This document shows positions 7,092 through 16,075 of a DNA stretch of 64,000 bases, in pieces. Source of the stretch: an uncultured Lachnospiraceae bacterium (GTDB lineage Bacteria; Bacillota; Clostridia; Lachnospirales; Lachnospiraceae); the NCBI GenBank assembly GCA_910587715.1, contig CAJUMV010000011.1:1-64000 (forward strand), read 5' to 3'. Under the pieces are notes generated by a model that searched no databases, was not told where the DNA came from, and saw only the letters and a list, made by a program, of their open reading frames with translations. How positions within the stretch are numbered: the first letter of the stretch is position 1; each line of letters starts with the position of its first letter. The position numbers and the translations under genes are program-made.

Positions 7092-8915
7092 TCATTTTTT
7101 CAACACCGTTCGCGCATACCGCGACACATCCGCGTACAGCCCCGCCTGCATCTTCCACATAGCCGCATATTTTCCACCCTTGGAAAGTAACTGCTCGTGC
7201 GTGCCGGACTCCACAATCCGCCCGTTCTCCATCATATAAATACAGTCGGCATCCCGCACGGTGGACAGTCTGTGGGATATGAAAATCACCGTCTTGTCCT
7301 TCGCAATCTCATTTAATTCCTGATTCAGTCTGTACTCCGCCAGCGGGTCAAGCGCGCTGCTCGGCTCGTCCATGATAATCAGATTCTGTCTGCGGTAAAG
7401 CGTGCGGGCGATCGCCACCTTCTGCGCCTCCCCGCCCGAAAGGTTCACCCCGTCCTTCTCAAATTCCGTCGTGAGCGGCGTCTCAATCTGATAGGAAAGT
7501 CTGTTGTCTTCCAGCGTAAAATGCGCATCATACAACGCCTGTTCTACACGGTAATTTTCCTCCCTGCTGCCATTTTTTTCCACATCCATCAACACGTTTT
7601 CCTTAAGGCTTGCCGCATATATTTTAAAATCCTGAAAGACAGAACCGACACTGCGCCGATACGCCATCACCTGATAATCCCGGATGTCATTTCCATGATA
7701 ACATATTTTTCCGCTGTCGGGGTCATATAAGCGCAGCAATAGTTTCACCAGCGTGGTCTTGCCGGAGCCGTTGTAACCCACCAGCGCGATTTTCTGTCCC
7801 GGCTCAACGGTTAGCGTCACGTCACGCAGCACCTGTTTTCCCGGCAAGTAACCAAAGTCCACATGCTCCACCGAAAGAGCGCCGCTGCCTTCCGGCACAG
7901 GCTTTTCCGCCTTTGAAACAATCGTCGGCTCCATCTGCAAAAACTCCCTGATTCGATATATGTATGCCGCATTTTCCGCTGCCGTCTTGCAGCTGTCTAT
8001 CAAAGATTTCGTGCTATTGCCTATCCGAAAAATGCAGGAACGGCTTGTGACAAGCTGCGCCCCGGACAACGCCCGCAGTACGAGCATCTGGTACAGAAGA
8101 ATGAACCAGACCGCGCCCTCCTTCACAACGCGCGACAGGAGAACTCTGTGAATCAGACCATATAAGAATAATTGGCGTCCATATTTTTTATTGACTGAAC
8201 GTATATTATAGTTTGATTCCTCATAATCTCCCCGGCACTTGCCTTTCATCGGCTGATACAGCCGCAGTTCCCCGGCATAATCAGACAGATAGAATACCCT
8301 GTTTCCATATTCCCGTTTCTGCTCATAGGACAGCCGCTCCATCCGTGCCGCCACCGTCTTTTTGTTTTCCTGCGTCACGCAGAACAGTTCAAAGGGCAGC
8401 AAAACCACCGCCACAAGCAGCGCAATCGGATTGACATAGACACAGAAAAACACCGAACACAATATGCTGACCAGCGCCCCCGCGGAATTATATATAAAAT
8501 TCAAATATCTGTCTATGCAGCGGTCTGTCTCCTCCGTCGCCAAAATAAATGTCTCATAAAAATCTTTGTCATCATAACAGGACAAGTCGATTTCTTTCGC
8601 CTTTTCATAAATCTCCATGCGAAACGCCTGATACAGTACCTGCTTATTTCTGGGAAGCGCATAGTGGTGGTAAAGCCCGTAAGGAATCGTGAAAAAACCG
8701 AAAAATACGATTAAATACCCCATACAAGTCAAAATTTTTCCAAAACCTTCGCCCTGTTCCACTGCCGTCAGCACATAGTTGACCATCCATACAAACTCTA
8801 TAAAAATGGAAATCTGTATCTCGATGCTCTCAAACAGATGGAACGCGATAAATCCCGGCGTTTTTTGAAACAGAATTTTGTCAGATACCACTGCTGCGCC
8901 GCCGTCTGCCGCCAT
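7092..8915 (-). CDS. ABC exporter half-transporter A1, probable 5' frameshift
   Basis: A type IV ABC exporter protein: membrane domain in the first 310 residues and a complete ATPase domain with Walker A GYNGSGKTT (380-388), signature LSGGEAQ, Walker B LIIMDEP and switch His in ISHRLS. It closely resembles the gene at 10838-12640. Upstream of the ATG at 8915 another frame reads ATG at 8938 behind GAGGGG and matches the paralogue's LTWRQ...QQW.LTKFCF; the two frames join at six A residues (T6 at 8861-8866), where this copy is one base shorter. The ATG at 8915 has no ribosome site. So it is a frameshifted gene, a slippage-controlled gene, or a sequencing error. It should pair with the B1 protein as a heterodimer. 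Confidence 0.8.
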   Translation of the reverse strand: MAADGGAAVVSDKILFQKTPGFIAFHLFESIEIQISIFIEFVWMVNYVLTAVEQGEGFGKILTCMGYLIVFFGFFTIPYGLYHHYALPRNKQVLYQAFRMEIYEKAKEIDLSCYDDKDFYETFILATEETDRCIDRYLNFIYNSAGALVSILCSVFFCVYVNPIALLVAVVLLPFELFCVTQENKKTVAARMERLSYEQKREYGNRVFYLSDYAGELRLYQPMKGKCRGDYEESNYNIRSVNKKYGRQLFLYGLIHRVLLSRVVKEGAVWFILLYQMLVLRALSGAQLVTSRSCIFRIGNSTKSLIDSCKTAAENAAYIYRIREFLQMEPTIVSKAEKPVPEGSGALSVEHVDFGYLPGKQVLRDVTLTVEPGQKIALVGYNGSGKTTLVKLLLRLYDPDSGKICYHGNDIRDYQVMAYRRSVGSVFQDFKIYAASLKENVLMDVEKNGSREENYRVEQALYDAHFTLEDNRLSYQIETPLTTEFEKDGVNLSGGEAQKVAIARTLYRRQNLIIMDEPSSALDPLAEYRLNQELNEIAKDKTVIFISHRLSTVRDADCIYMMENGRIVESGTHEQLLSKGGKYAAMWKMQAGLYADVSRYARTVLKK

Positions 8916-8978
8916 GTAAGTTTTGTCATATTCCGCATATTCTTATCCCCTCATCTCATTTCACTGCAGAGAATACCG

Positions 8979-10778
8979 TTATGATAAATAATTCTCCGCC
9001 TGCAGCCGATACAGCGAAGCATACTCCCCGTTCTGCTTCATCAGTTCAAGGTGCGAACCTCTCTCCCGTATCCTGCCGTTTTTCATATAGAATACGATAT
9101 CCGCGTCGCGCACGGACGACAATCTGTGTGATATGAAAAACAAAATTCTGTCTTTTCCGTACTCTTTTATATTTTCAAACAAATGGTACTCCGCAAGAGG
9201 GTCGAGCGCGCTGCTCGGTTCGTCAAACACCGCAACGGGACTGTCCTTTGCAAAAGCTCTCGCCGCCAGTATCTTCTGATTCTGTCCGCCGGAAAGCACC
9301 GCGCCCTCCTTGGAAAACTCACGGGTAAGAATTGTCTTTTCCCGCAAAGCCCGGCTTTCTATCTCCTCACTTATATCCGCCAGTTTTAGTGCCTGCAACA
9401 CCCTTTTTTTGTCTTCCTCCGGCGTCGTATGCTGTCCCATCAGCACATTCTCCTCCACGGTGTCCGCAAAAATTTTCCCGTTCTGGAAAGCCGTGGCAAA
9501 CAGGTTCCGATACGCCTTCACCTGATATTCCCGGATATCAATGCCGTTCACCAGAATCCGCCCCTCAGCCGGGTCATAAAGCCGCATCAGCAGCTTCACA
9601 AGGGTACTTTTCCCCGCGCCGTTATACCCCGCCAACGCCACACTCTGATTTCCCTCTATCTTAAAATGAATGTCCTTCAGCACATAGCCGCCCTCTTTGT
9701 AGCCGAAGGACACATGCTCAAACTCCACCGTGCGGATGGGAAGCTCCGGCATCAGCCCTTTCTGGTCCTCCGGGATGGCGGGCACATATTCCAGAAAGTG
9801 CCTCGTCTGCTCGATATACAATCCGTTTTTCACAATAACCATCACCGCATCCACAAATTCGTTCAGAATCCATGTATTTTCGTTCATAACCGTCAGAATG
9901 ACCGACATCTCCGCAAAAACCATCGTCCCGGTGACCGATACGCGATAGCCGGAGTAGAGAACCGCCCCCTCCTGCGGCAGCAAAAAGATAAAATACTGGA
10001 ACATGCAGAAAAGAATGATATTTCCCAGAGAGTACCGGGCAATTACTTTCTGTATGGAAGCGACAACCCCGTCGTACTGCTTTTTCAGCAGGCGAAAAAC
10101 GTTTGTCATCCGAATTTCCTTCGCGTACTCGCCGAGGTGAAGCGTCCTGTTCACATAGTCCGCCATTCTCTGAAAAACGATATTTTCCTTTTCCATACGA
10201 AAGATTCTGCCGTTTAAGACGCCATAAAAGACAAAGTTACCCACAATCGGAAAAAGGGCAAAAAGAATCGCCAGATGGTCAATCTGCCAGATAATGACTG
10301 CCGCCGCGATCATAGCGGCAAATCTCGCCACAACCTGACAGACGCCCTGCAGCATATCCGACAGCTTCACGTGCGCCTGACTGACCGCCATCATATATTC
10401 GTTGTAAAAATCACTGTCCTCAAAGCAGCGCAGATCGACCTGACACGCCTTGTCATACAACATTTTGTTCACGCCGTCATACAGCTCCACGTCCGTAATC
10501 GGTTTGACGTACACGTCAAAGAACAGGCTGAACAGCTCAAGCAAGGCTCCCAGCGCTACAACGCTGCCGACATACAGCATCATTTTCTCAAAAGCCACCC
10601 GCTTCATTGCCAGATCAAGAATAAAGCGGATTAGCACACAGGAAACCAGCAGCCAGTCCACATACATGAAAATCCAATACAAAAATTCCAGAAGAACCCG
10701 CTTTTTGCTGATTGTCCACGCTGTATGCAGCACGAATTTACAAGATGAAACTGTACGGTACACAAAATTTTCTTTCAT
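8979..10778 (-). CDS. ABC exporter half-transporter B1
   Basis: A 599-residue ABC exporter protein: N-terminal membrane domain (hydrophobic segments near 28-55, 68-90, 145-190 and 250-270) and ATPase domain with Walker A GYNGAGKST (384-392), Q-loop in AFQNGK, signature LSGGQNQ, Walker B VAVFDEP and switch His in FISHRLS. All catalytic motifs are canonical. A GGGGG site precedes the ATG. It is closely similar to the gene at 12660-14459 and much less to its A neighbour, so A and B probably form a heterodimer. The cargo is unknown; peptides, antibiotics and lipids are all possible for this class. Confidence 0.88.
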   Translation of the reverse strand: MKENFVYRTVSSCKFVLHTAWTISKKRVLLEFLYWIFMYVDWLLVSCVLIRFILDLAMKRVAFEKMMLYVGSVVALGALLELFSLFFDVYVKPITDVELYDGVNKMLYDKACQVDLRCFEDSDFYNEYMMAVSQAHVKLSDMLQGVCQVVARFAAMIAAAVIIWQIDHLAILFALFPIVGNFVFYGVLNGRIFRMEKENIVFQRMADYVNRTLHLGEYAKEIRMTNVFRLLKKQYDGVVASIQKVIARYSLGNIILFCMFQYFIFLLPQEGAVLYSGYRVSVTGTMVFAEMSVILTVMNENTWILNEFVDAVMVIVKNGLYIEQTRHFLEYVPAIPEDQKGLMPELPIRTVEFEHVSFGYKEGGYVLKDIHFKIEGNQSVALAGYNGAGKSTLVKLLMRLYDPAEGRILVNGIDIREYQVKAYRNLFATAFQNGKIFADTVEENVLMGQHTTPEEDKKRVLQALKLADISEEIESRALREKTILTREFSKEGAVLSGGQNQKILAARAFAKDSPVAVFDEPSSALDPLAEYHLFENIKEYGKDRILFFISHRLSSVRDADIVFYMKNGRIRERGSHLELMKQNGEYASLYRLQAENYLS

Positions 10779-10837
10779 AAGCCCCCAAGTACCTTACTGA
10801 ATCCAACATTAGCGCGGAGAATGCTTCATTTCTCATG

Positions 10838-12640
10838 CTATCTGTACAGCCCCGCCTGCATCTTCCACATCGCCGCATACTTTCCGCCCCTTGCAAGCAG
10901 TTCCCCGTGCGTGCCGGACTCCACAATCCGCCCGTTTTCCATCATATAAATACAGTCCGCATCCCGCACCGTGGACAGCCTGTGGGATATGAAGATCACC
11001 GTCTTATCCTTCGCAATCTCATTTAATTCCTGATTCAGTCTGTATTCCGCCAGCGGGTCAAGGGCGCTGCTCGGCTCGTCCATGATAATCAGATTCTGCC
11101 TGCGGTAGAGCGTGCGAGCGATCGCCACCTTCTGTGCCTCTCCGCCCGAAAGGTTCACGCCGTCCTTCTCAAACTCTGTGGTGAGCGGCGTCTCAATCTG
11201 GTAGGAAAGGCGATTATTTTCCAAGGTAAAATGCGCGTCATACAATGCCCTCTCCACCAGATAATTCTCCTCCCGGCTGCCGTTTTCCACGTCCATCAGC
11301 ACGTTTTCCTTGAGTGATGCCGCATATATTTTAAAATCCTGAAATACGGAGCCGATGCTGCGCCGGTATGCCATGACCTGATAATTTCTGATATCCATCC
11401 CGTGATAGCAAATTCTTCCCCCGTCTGGGTCATATAACCGTAAAAGCAGTTTCACCAGCGTGGTCTTGCCGGAACCGTTGTAGCCCACCAGTGCGATTTT
11501 CTGTCCCGGCTCAATGGTGAGCGTCACGTCACGCAATACCTGCTGCCCCGGAAGATACCCAAAATCCACATGCTCCACCGAGAGGCTGCCGCTGCCCTCC
11601 GGCACGGGCTTTTCCCCTCTCGATACAATCGTCGGCTCCATCTGCAGAAATTCCCGGATCCGATAAATGTAAGCCGAGTTTTCCGCCACTGTCCGAAAAC
11701 TGAGAATCACGACTTCTATATTGTTGGAGGCACGCCAGATACAGGAACGGCTCGTGACGAGCTGCGCCCCCGACAACACCCGCAGAACAAGCATCTGATA
11801 TAAAAGAAACGTCCAGACCGCGCCCTCCTTGACAAGCCGCGCCAAAAACCCCTCGCGGAGCAGACCATACAGAAACAGCGATTTCCCGTACTTTTTATTG
11901 ACTTCCTCTATCTTATGGTTTTCCTCCGCGTATTCCGTCCGGCATTCCTCTTTCATTTGCGGATTCAGACGCAGTTCCCCGGCATAGTCGGACAGATAAA
12001 ATACCCGGTTCCCATACTCCCGCTGCTGCTCATGGGGCAGCCGCTCCATACGTGCCGCCACCGCCTTTTTGTTCTCCTGCAGGACACAGAGCAGTTCAAA
12101 CGGGAGAATTGCCGCTAAAATCAACAACGCGACGGGGTTAATATAGGCACAATAGACGAGTGTGCAGGTGATACCAACCGACCTCGCAATAATAGAATTT
12201 TCAAAAACGAGAAAACGGTCCAGACAGCGGTCCGTCTCCTCCGTCGCCAAAATAAAAGTCTCATAGAAATCCTTGTCGTCATAACAGGACAGGTCGATCT
12301 CCTTTGATTTCTCATAAATCTCCATCCGCAGCGCCTGATACAACGTCTGTTTTCCCCGCGGGAACACATAGTGTTTGTAGATGGCAAAAGTCACCGTTGA
12401 CAGCGCGATCGCCCCCATCAGTATGCCCATGCACATAAGAACCTTCCGAAACTCTCCGCCCTCTTCCGCCACGGTCAGCACATAATTCACCGCAAAGGTA
12501 AATTCAAAAAAAATCGAAATCTGTAGCTTAACCGCCTCAAACAGGTGGTATGCCATAAACCCCGGCGCGTGTTTGAAACAAAATTTTGTCAAAAACCACT
12601 GTTGCCCAATCACTTGCCGCCATGTAAGCATTTCTTTCAT
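10838..12640 (-). CDS. ABC exporter half-transporter A2
   Basis: A 600-residue ABC exporter protein, the intact paralogue of A1. It begins KEMLTWRQVIGQQW, giving the N-terminal reference that shows the frameshift in A1. The ATPase domain has GYNGSGKTT, LSGGEAQ, LIIMDEP and ISHRLS motifs, nearly identical to A1 over the last 270 residues; membrane-domain residues 250-310 differ more, which may change substrate. Start at 12640, with an in-frame ATG three codons later as alternative. It follows B2 by 19 bases in the same operon. Confidence 0.88.
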   Translation of the reverse strand: MKEMLTWRQVIGQQWFLTKFCFKHAPGFMAYHLFEAVKLQISIFFEFTFAVNYVLTVAEEGGEFRKVLMCMGILMGAIALSTVTFAIYKHYVFPRGKQTLYQALRMEIYEKSKEIDLSCYDDKDFYETFILATEETDRCLDRFLVFENSIIARSVGITCTLVYCAYINPVALLILAAILPFELLCVLQENKKAVAARMERLPHEQQREYGNRVFYLSDYAGELRLNPQMKEECRTEYAEENHKIEEVNKKYGKSLFLYGLLREGFLARLVKEGAVWTFLLYQMLVLRVLSGAQLVTSRSCIWRASNNIEVVILSFRTVAENSAYIYRIREFLQMEPTIVSRGEKPVPEGSGSLSVEHVDFGYLPGQQVLRDVTLTIEPGQKIALVGYNGSGKTTLVKLLLRLYDPDGGRICYHGMDIRNYQVMAYRRSIGSVFQDFKIYAASLKENVLMDVENGSREENYLVERALYDAHFTLENNRLSYQIETPLTTEFEKDGVNLSGGEAQKVAIARTLYRRQNLIIMDEPSSALDPLAEYRLNQELNEIAKDKTVIFISHRLSTVRDADCIYMMENGRIVESGTHGELLARGGKYAAMWKMQAGLYR

Positions 12641-12659
12641 CGTTGTATCAATTCCTTTC

Positions 12660-14459
12660 TCATGTCAAATAATTCTCCGCCTGCAGCCGATACAGCGAAG
12701 CGTACTCCCCATCCCGGCTCATCAAATCGCCGTGCGACCCTCTTTCCTGAATCCTTCCGTTTTTTAAGTAGAAAACCACATCCGCGTCCCGCACGGAAGA
12801 CAGCCTGTGGGAAATAAAGAACAGGATCCTGTCCTTCCCGTACTCTCTGATGTTCTCAAATAGATGATACTCCGCTATCGGGTCAAGCGCGCTGCTCGGC
12901 TCGTCAAACACCGCGATCGGGCTGTCCTTCGCAAAAGCCCTCGCCGCCAGTATCTTCTGGTTCTGCCCGCCGGAAAATACCACGCCCTCCTTGGAAAACT
13001 CACGGGTGAGAATCGTCTTTTCCTTAAGCGGCTGACTCTCTACCTCCTCATACATATCCGCCAGCTTAAGCGCCCGCTCTACCTTTTCCTGATCCTGCTT
13101 TTCATCCGTGTGCTGTCCCATCAGAATATTTTCTTCAATGGTATTGGCAAAAATTTTTCCGTTCTGAAACGCCGTGGCAAACAAGTCCCGGTACGCCTTT
13201 ACCTGATATTCCCGGATATCAATGCCGTTCACCAGAATCCGACCCTCGCTTGGGTCGTAGAGCCGCATCAGCAGTTTCATCAGCGTGCTTTTCCCGGCGC
13301 CGTTGTACCCCGCCAGCGCCACGCTCTGACTGCCCTCGATCTTAAAGTGAATGTCCCTAAGAACCCAGTCCCCCTCTTTATATCCGAAAGACACATGCTC
13401 AAATTCCACGCTGCATATCGGAAGTTCCGGCAAAAGCCCTTCCTGATCTTCCGGAATCGCAGGCTCGTACTGCAGAAAATGTCTCGTCTGCTCCAGATAC
13501 AAGCCGTTCTTGACAATCGCCATCACCGAATCCGCAAACCCGATCAGCGTCCATGTGTTGGAGTTCATGGTCGTCTGGATCACCGCCATCTGCGCAAACA
13601 CCATCGTACCGCTTACTAACACCCGGTAGCCGGCGTAGAGCACCGCCCCCTCCTGCAGTAAAGTAAAGGTAAAATACTGGAACAGCCAGAACAGGATCAT
13701 ATTGCCCAGAGAATAGTTCCCGATCACCTTGCGGATTGCGGCAACCGCTTTGTCATATTGCTTTTTCAGCAGCCGGAATACATTGGTCATCCGTATCTCT
13801 TTCGCATATTCCCCCAGATGCACCGTGCGGTTCACATAGTCCGCCATTCTCTGGAACACGATATTTTCCCGCTCCATACGGAAAATCCGGCTGTTTAACA
13901 CACCGTAAAACACAAAATTGCCGAGAATCGGAAAGATAATAAACAATGCCGCCAGACGGTCAATCTGATAGATAATGACCATGCCGCAGATCATCGCAAT
14001 AAATCTCGCCAGAATCTGGCAGACCCCCTCCAGCGTTTCCGGCAGCTTCGTGTGCGCCTGACTGACCGCCATCATGTACTCGTTGTAAAAATCGCTGTCC
14101 TCAAAACAGCGCATATCCACCTGACACGCCTTGTCATACAACATGCGGTTGATGCCGTCGTACAGTTTCACATCCGTGACCGGCTTCACATACGATTCAA
14201 AATACCGGCTGTATATTTTTAAAAGCGCTTCCAGCAGCACGACACTCCAGACATACACCATCATTTTTTCAAAAGAAGTCCGTTTCATCGCCATATCAAG
14301 TATAAAGCGGATCAAGACACAGGAAACCAGAAGCCAGTCCACATACATAAACGCCCAGTGTAAAAATTCCAGAATCACTCGTTTTTTGCTGATTCTCCAC
14401 CCCGTTTTCAGCGCGAAACTGCAGGATAAAAATGTCCGATATAAAAAGCCTTCTTTCAT
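12660..14459 (-). CDS. ABC exporter half-transporter B2
   Basis: A 599-residue ABC exporter protein, first of the four-gene operon, with an AAGGAG site 7 bases before the ATG. Membrane domain in the first 310 residues; ATPase domain with GYNGAGKST, AFQNGK, FSGGQNQ (Phe for the usual Leu before SGGQ), IAVFDEP and FISHRLS. It is closely similar to B1. The order B2-A2-B1-A1 on the minus strand shows that an ancestral B-A pair was duplicated as a unit. A structured leader with a possible six-codon leader peptide lies just upstream. Confidence 0.88.
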   Translation of the reverse strand: MKEGFLYRTFLSCSFALKTGWRISKKRVILEFLHWAFMYVDWLLVSCVLIRFILDMAMKRTSFEKMMVYVWSVVLLEALLKIYSRYFESYVKPVTDVKLYDGINRMLYDKACQVDMRCFEDSDFYNEYMMAVSQAHTKLPETLEGVCQILARFIAMICGMVIIYQIDRLAALFIIFPILGNFVFYGVLNSRIFRMERENIVFQRMADYVNRTVHLGEYAKEIRMTNVFRLLKKQYDKAVAAIRKVIGNYSLGNMILFWLFQYFTFTLLQEGAVLYAGYRVLVSGTMVFAQMAVIQTTMNSNTWTLIGFADSVMAIVKNGLYLEQTRHFLQYEPAIPEDQEGLLPELPICSVEFEHVSFGYKEGDWVLRDIHFKIEGSQSVALAGYNGAGKSTLMKLLMRLYDPSEGRILVNGIDIREYQVKAYRDLFATAFQNGKIFANTIEENILMGQHTDEKQDQEKVERALKLADMYEEVESQPLKEKTILTREFSKEGVVFSGGQNQKILAARAFAKDSPIAVFDEPSSALDPIAEYHLFENIREYGKDRILFFISHRLSSVRDADVVFYLKNGRIQERGSHGDLMSRDGEYASLYRLQAENYLT

Positions 14460-14484
14460 GGCACACTCCTTTTCTTGCAGTACA

Positions 14485-14513
14485 AGCCCGGAAAGTTCCC
14501 TGCTTTCCGGGCT
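14485..14513 (-). promoter_or_regulatory. Leader stem-loop before the ABC operon
   Basis: Arms AGCCCGGAAAG (14485-14495) and CTTTCCGGGCT (14503-14513) form a perfect 11-bp stem with a 7-base loop. It lies 25 bases before the start of B2, close to its ribosome site, and just after a short GGGC-AAA-GCCC hairpin. No T tract follows on the minus strand, so it is not a plain terminator. It could limit access to the ribosome site or protect the transcript. Confidence 0.5.
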
Positions 14514-14559
14514 GACGGGCTTTGCCCTGCGTACCGCGATTGGCTACAACCATAATATA

Positions 14560-14580
14560 TCACAAAAGTAACGCGCTCAT
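14560..14580 (-). promoter_or_regulatory. Possible six-codon leader peptide before the ABC operon
   Basis: On the minus strand an ATG at 14580 follows a GGAGG site (14594-14590) by 9 bases and reads Met-Ser-Ala-Leu-Leu-Leu-stop. It lies between the intergenic region and the leader stem-loops of the exporter operon. A short leader with its own strong ribosome site upstream of hairpins is the arrangement used in ribosome-stalling control of antibiotic-resistance and transport genes. At six codons chance cannot be excluded. Confidence 0.35.
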
Positions 14581-14697
14581 TTTATATGTCCTCCAATTCC
14601 CCCTTTTTGTCCTTTAATTTTCGTTGCATATGCCGGGTAGATTATCTATACTAAAAATGTTTAAATGCCATCTGCTGTTACTTTAGACAAATATAGA

Positions 14698-14737
14698 TTG
14701 TTATTTTTTCTTACATAGTATATACTAAGTATATACT
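14698..14737 (+). promoter_or_regulatory. mazEF promoter with double palindromic operator
   Basis: The -35 box TTGTTA (14698-14703) is followed after exactly 17 bases by the -10 box TATACT (14721-14726). Two copies of the palindrome AGTATATACT (14717-14726 and 14728-14737) lie 11 bases apart over and just after the -10 box. This is one helical turn, as expected for two dimers of a MazE/AbrB-fold repressor binding side by side. The MazE-like ATG follows at 14757 behind AGGAGG. Confidence 0.7.
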
Positions 14738-14756
14738 AAATTGTAGGAGGTTTTTC

Positions 14757-14999
14757 ATGCAGACACAGGTAAAAGAATGGGGAAATAGTCAAGGAATCAG
14801 ACTGCCAAAAGAAATACTGAAAAGTGCCGGAATAACATTAAACGAATTTTTAGATGTTACAGTATCAAACGGCGTCATTACTTTAGCGAAGCCTTTTCGG
14901 CATAAAACATTGGAAGAAAGGGCTGCAGAATTTGATGGAAAACTAATGCTCGATGGCGAATATGATTGGGGTGAACCTGTCGGAAGAGAGGTGTGGTAA
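14757..14999 (+). CDS. MazE-like (AbrB fold) antitoxin
   Basis: An 80-residue antitoxin. The swapped-hairpin AbrB fold is visible at residues 5-45 as VKEWGNSQGIRLPKEIL and NGVITLAKP. The C-terminal acidic tail with YDWGEPVGREVW is typical of MazE and would bind the toxin. AGGAGG lies 6 bases before the ATG. The stop TAA overlaps the toxin's ATG by one base (TAATG). It probably represses the promoter directly upstream through the two AGTATATACT palindromes. Confidence 0.88.
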   Translation: MQTQVKEWGNSQGIRLPKEILKSAGITLNEFLDVTVSNGVITLAKPFRHKTLEERAAEFDGKLMLDGEYDWGEPVGREVW

Positions 15000-15301
15000 T
15001 GGAACATTTACATCAAGGTGATATTCTAAAAGTAGAAAAAATCAAACATCCTGTATTAGTTGCCAGTAAAGATTTTTTTAATACCAGTGGTGAAATAATA
15101 GGATGTCCAATTATCACCAATGCCAGATCCGGACCTCTCCATGTATGGATGTCTACAGAAAATACAGAAGGATATATTCATTGCGAAAAGCTCGCATTGT
15201 TAGATTTATCTGTCCGTGGTTATAAAAAAACAGACAGACTACCATTTTCCGAAATGATTAATGTATCGGATGCAATTCAAAGTATTTTTGAATATATTTG
15301 A
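14999..15301 (+). CDS. MazF/PemK-family toxin
   Basis: A 100-residue protein of the MazF/PemK family, sequence-specific mRNA endonucleases. HQGDILKVEKIKHPVLVAS corresponds to the usual beta-barrel start, and GCPIITNARSGPLHV to the conserved ITN core. It deviates from the classical GDI..V...GSEQ.G..RPV.V start, since the segment between GDIL and PVLV is short, so it is a divergent subtype. ATG at 14999 was preferred to GTG at 14993 because it gives the TAATG coupling. The regulator gene that follows starts only 19 bases after the toxin stop. Confidence 0.78.
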   Translation: MEHLHQGDILKVEKIKHPVLVASKDFFNTSGEIIGCPIITNARSGPLHVWMSTENTEGYIHCEKLALLDLSVRGYKKTDRLPFSEMINVSDAIQSIFEYI

Positions 15302-15320
15302 TAAAGGAATCCAAATAATT

Positions 15321-16067
15321 ATGCTGCAAATTGCAATCTGCGACGACGAGACGCTTCTTTTAGACGAAATTAAGCAAATAACGGAAAGCTGTATGAGGCA
15401 GCAGCAGACCTTTTCCATTCTGTCAACTTACACGAACGGAAAGGATCTCTTCTATGACATTCAGGACGGCAAACGTTTTGACCTTCTGCTCCTCGACATT
15501 GAAATGCCCGGACTTTCTGGAATGGAGCTGGCAAAGCGGATTCACGAGCTTCTGCCCGACGCACTGATGATCTTTGTGACCGCCCACTATAAATATGCTG
15601 TGGACGCTTATGAACTTCATATTTTCCGCTATATTCCCAAAAACCAGTTGAAAGAGCGCCTTCCCCACGCGCTGAAAGACGCGGTTTCCCTTCTGGAAAT
15701 CCAGAACACGGACTCCTACATTATCAGCAGCCAGAACCGCCTTGAACGCATTCCCTACAAGGAAATTCTCTATATCGAAAAGGACGGCAAAAACGCCCTC
15801 TTCCATACCGCCGCATCCGGGAAGCAGGAAGAGTCTGACGCCGACCAGAACAGGCGCGTGCGCAAGACACTGGCGGAAGTATTTGGCGAGCTGCACTCCG
15901 AAGAGTTCTATTTCATCGAGCGGGGATACATTGTGAATCTACGGCATGTGACAGGAATTTCCCATACCGACTGTATTCTCACAGACCAGACGCGCCTGCC
16001 CGTTTCCCAGAGCCGACTGCCGGAATTAAAAAAGAAGCTGAACATCTATTGGAAAGATAAGATATAG
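15321..16067 (+). CDS. LytTR response regulator
   Basis: A 248-residue regulator: receiver domain (1-120) with the phosphoacceptor Asp in LLLLDIEMPGLSG, and a C-terminal LytTR DNA-binding domain (about 140-245) containing IPYKEILYIEKDGK and YIVNLRHVTGI. The true start is MLQIAICDDET at 15321; the frame upstream overlaps mazF. The kinase gene follows after 8 bases. LytTR regulators of this AgrA/VirR kind control peptide sensing, bacteriocin or surface genes. With no promoter visible in the 19-base gap after mazF it is probably cotranscribed with mazEF. The divergent ABC exporters are a plausible target. Confidence 0.88.
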   Translation: MLQIAICDDETLLLDEIKQITESCMRQQQTFSILSTYTNGKDLFYDIQDGKRFDLLLLDIEMPGLSGMELAKRIHELLPDALMIFVTAHYKYAVDAYELHIFRYIPKNQLKERLPHALKDAVSLLEIQNTDSYIISSQNRLERIPYKEILYIEKDGKNALFHTAASGKQEESDADQNRRVRKTLAEVFGELHSEEFYFIERGYIVNLRHVTGISHTDCILTDQTRLPVSQSRLPELKKKLNIYWKDKI

Positions 16068-16075
16068 AGGGCGCT

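Noticed and set aside
9429..10217. 262-codon plus-strand open frame opposite exporter B1 (and a similar one at 12864-13619 opposite B2)
   Set aside because: Both lie fully antisense to clear ABC genes in equivalent positions, are His/Arg-rich as expected for shadow frames, and have no ribosome site.
8979..10778. Degenerate ATPase site, as found in many heterodimeric exporters
   Set aside because: Walker A, Walker B, signature and switch His are canonical in all four proteins, so no inactive site is evident.
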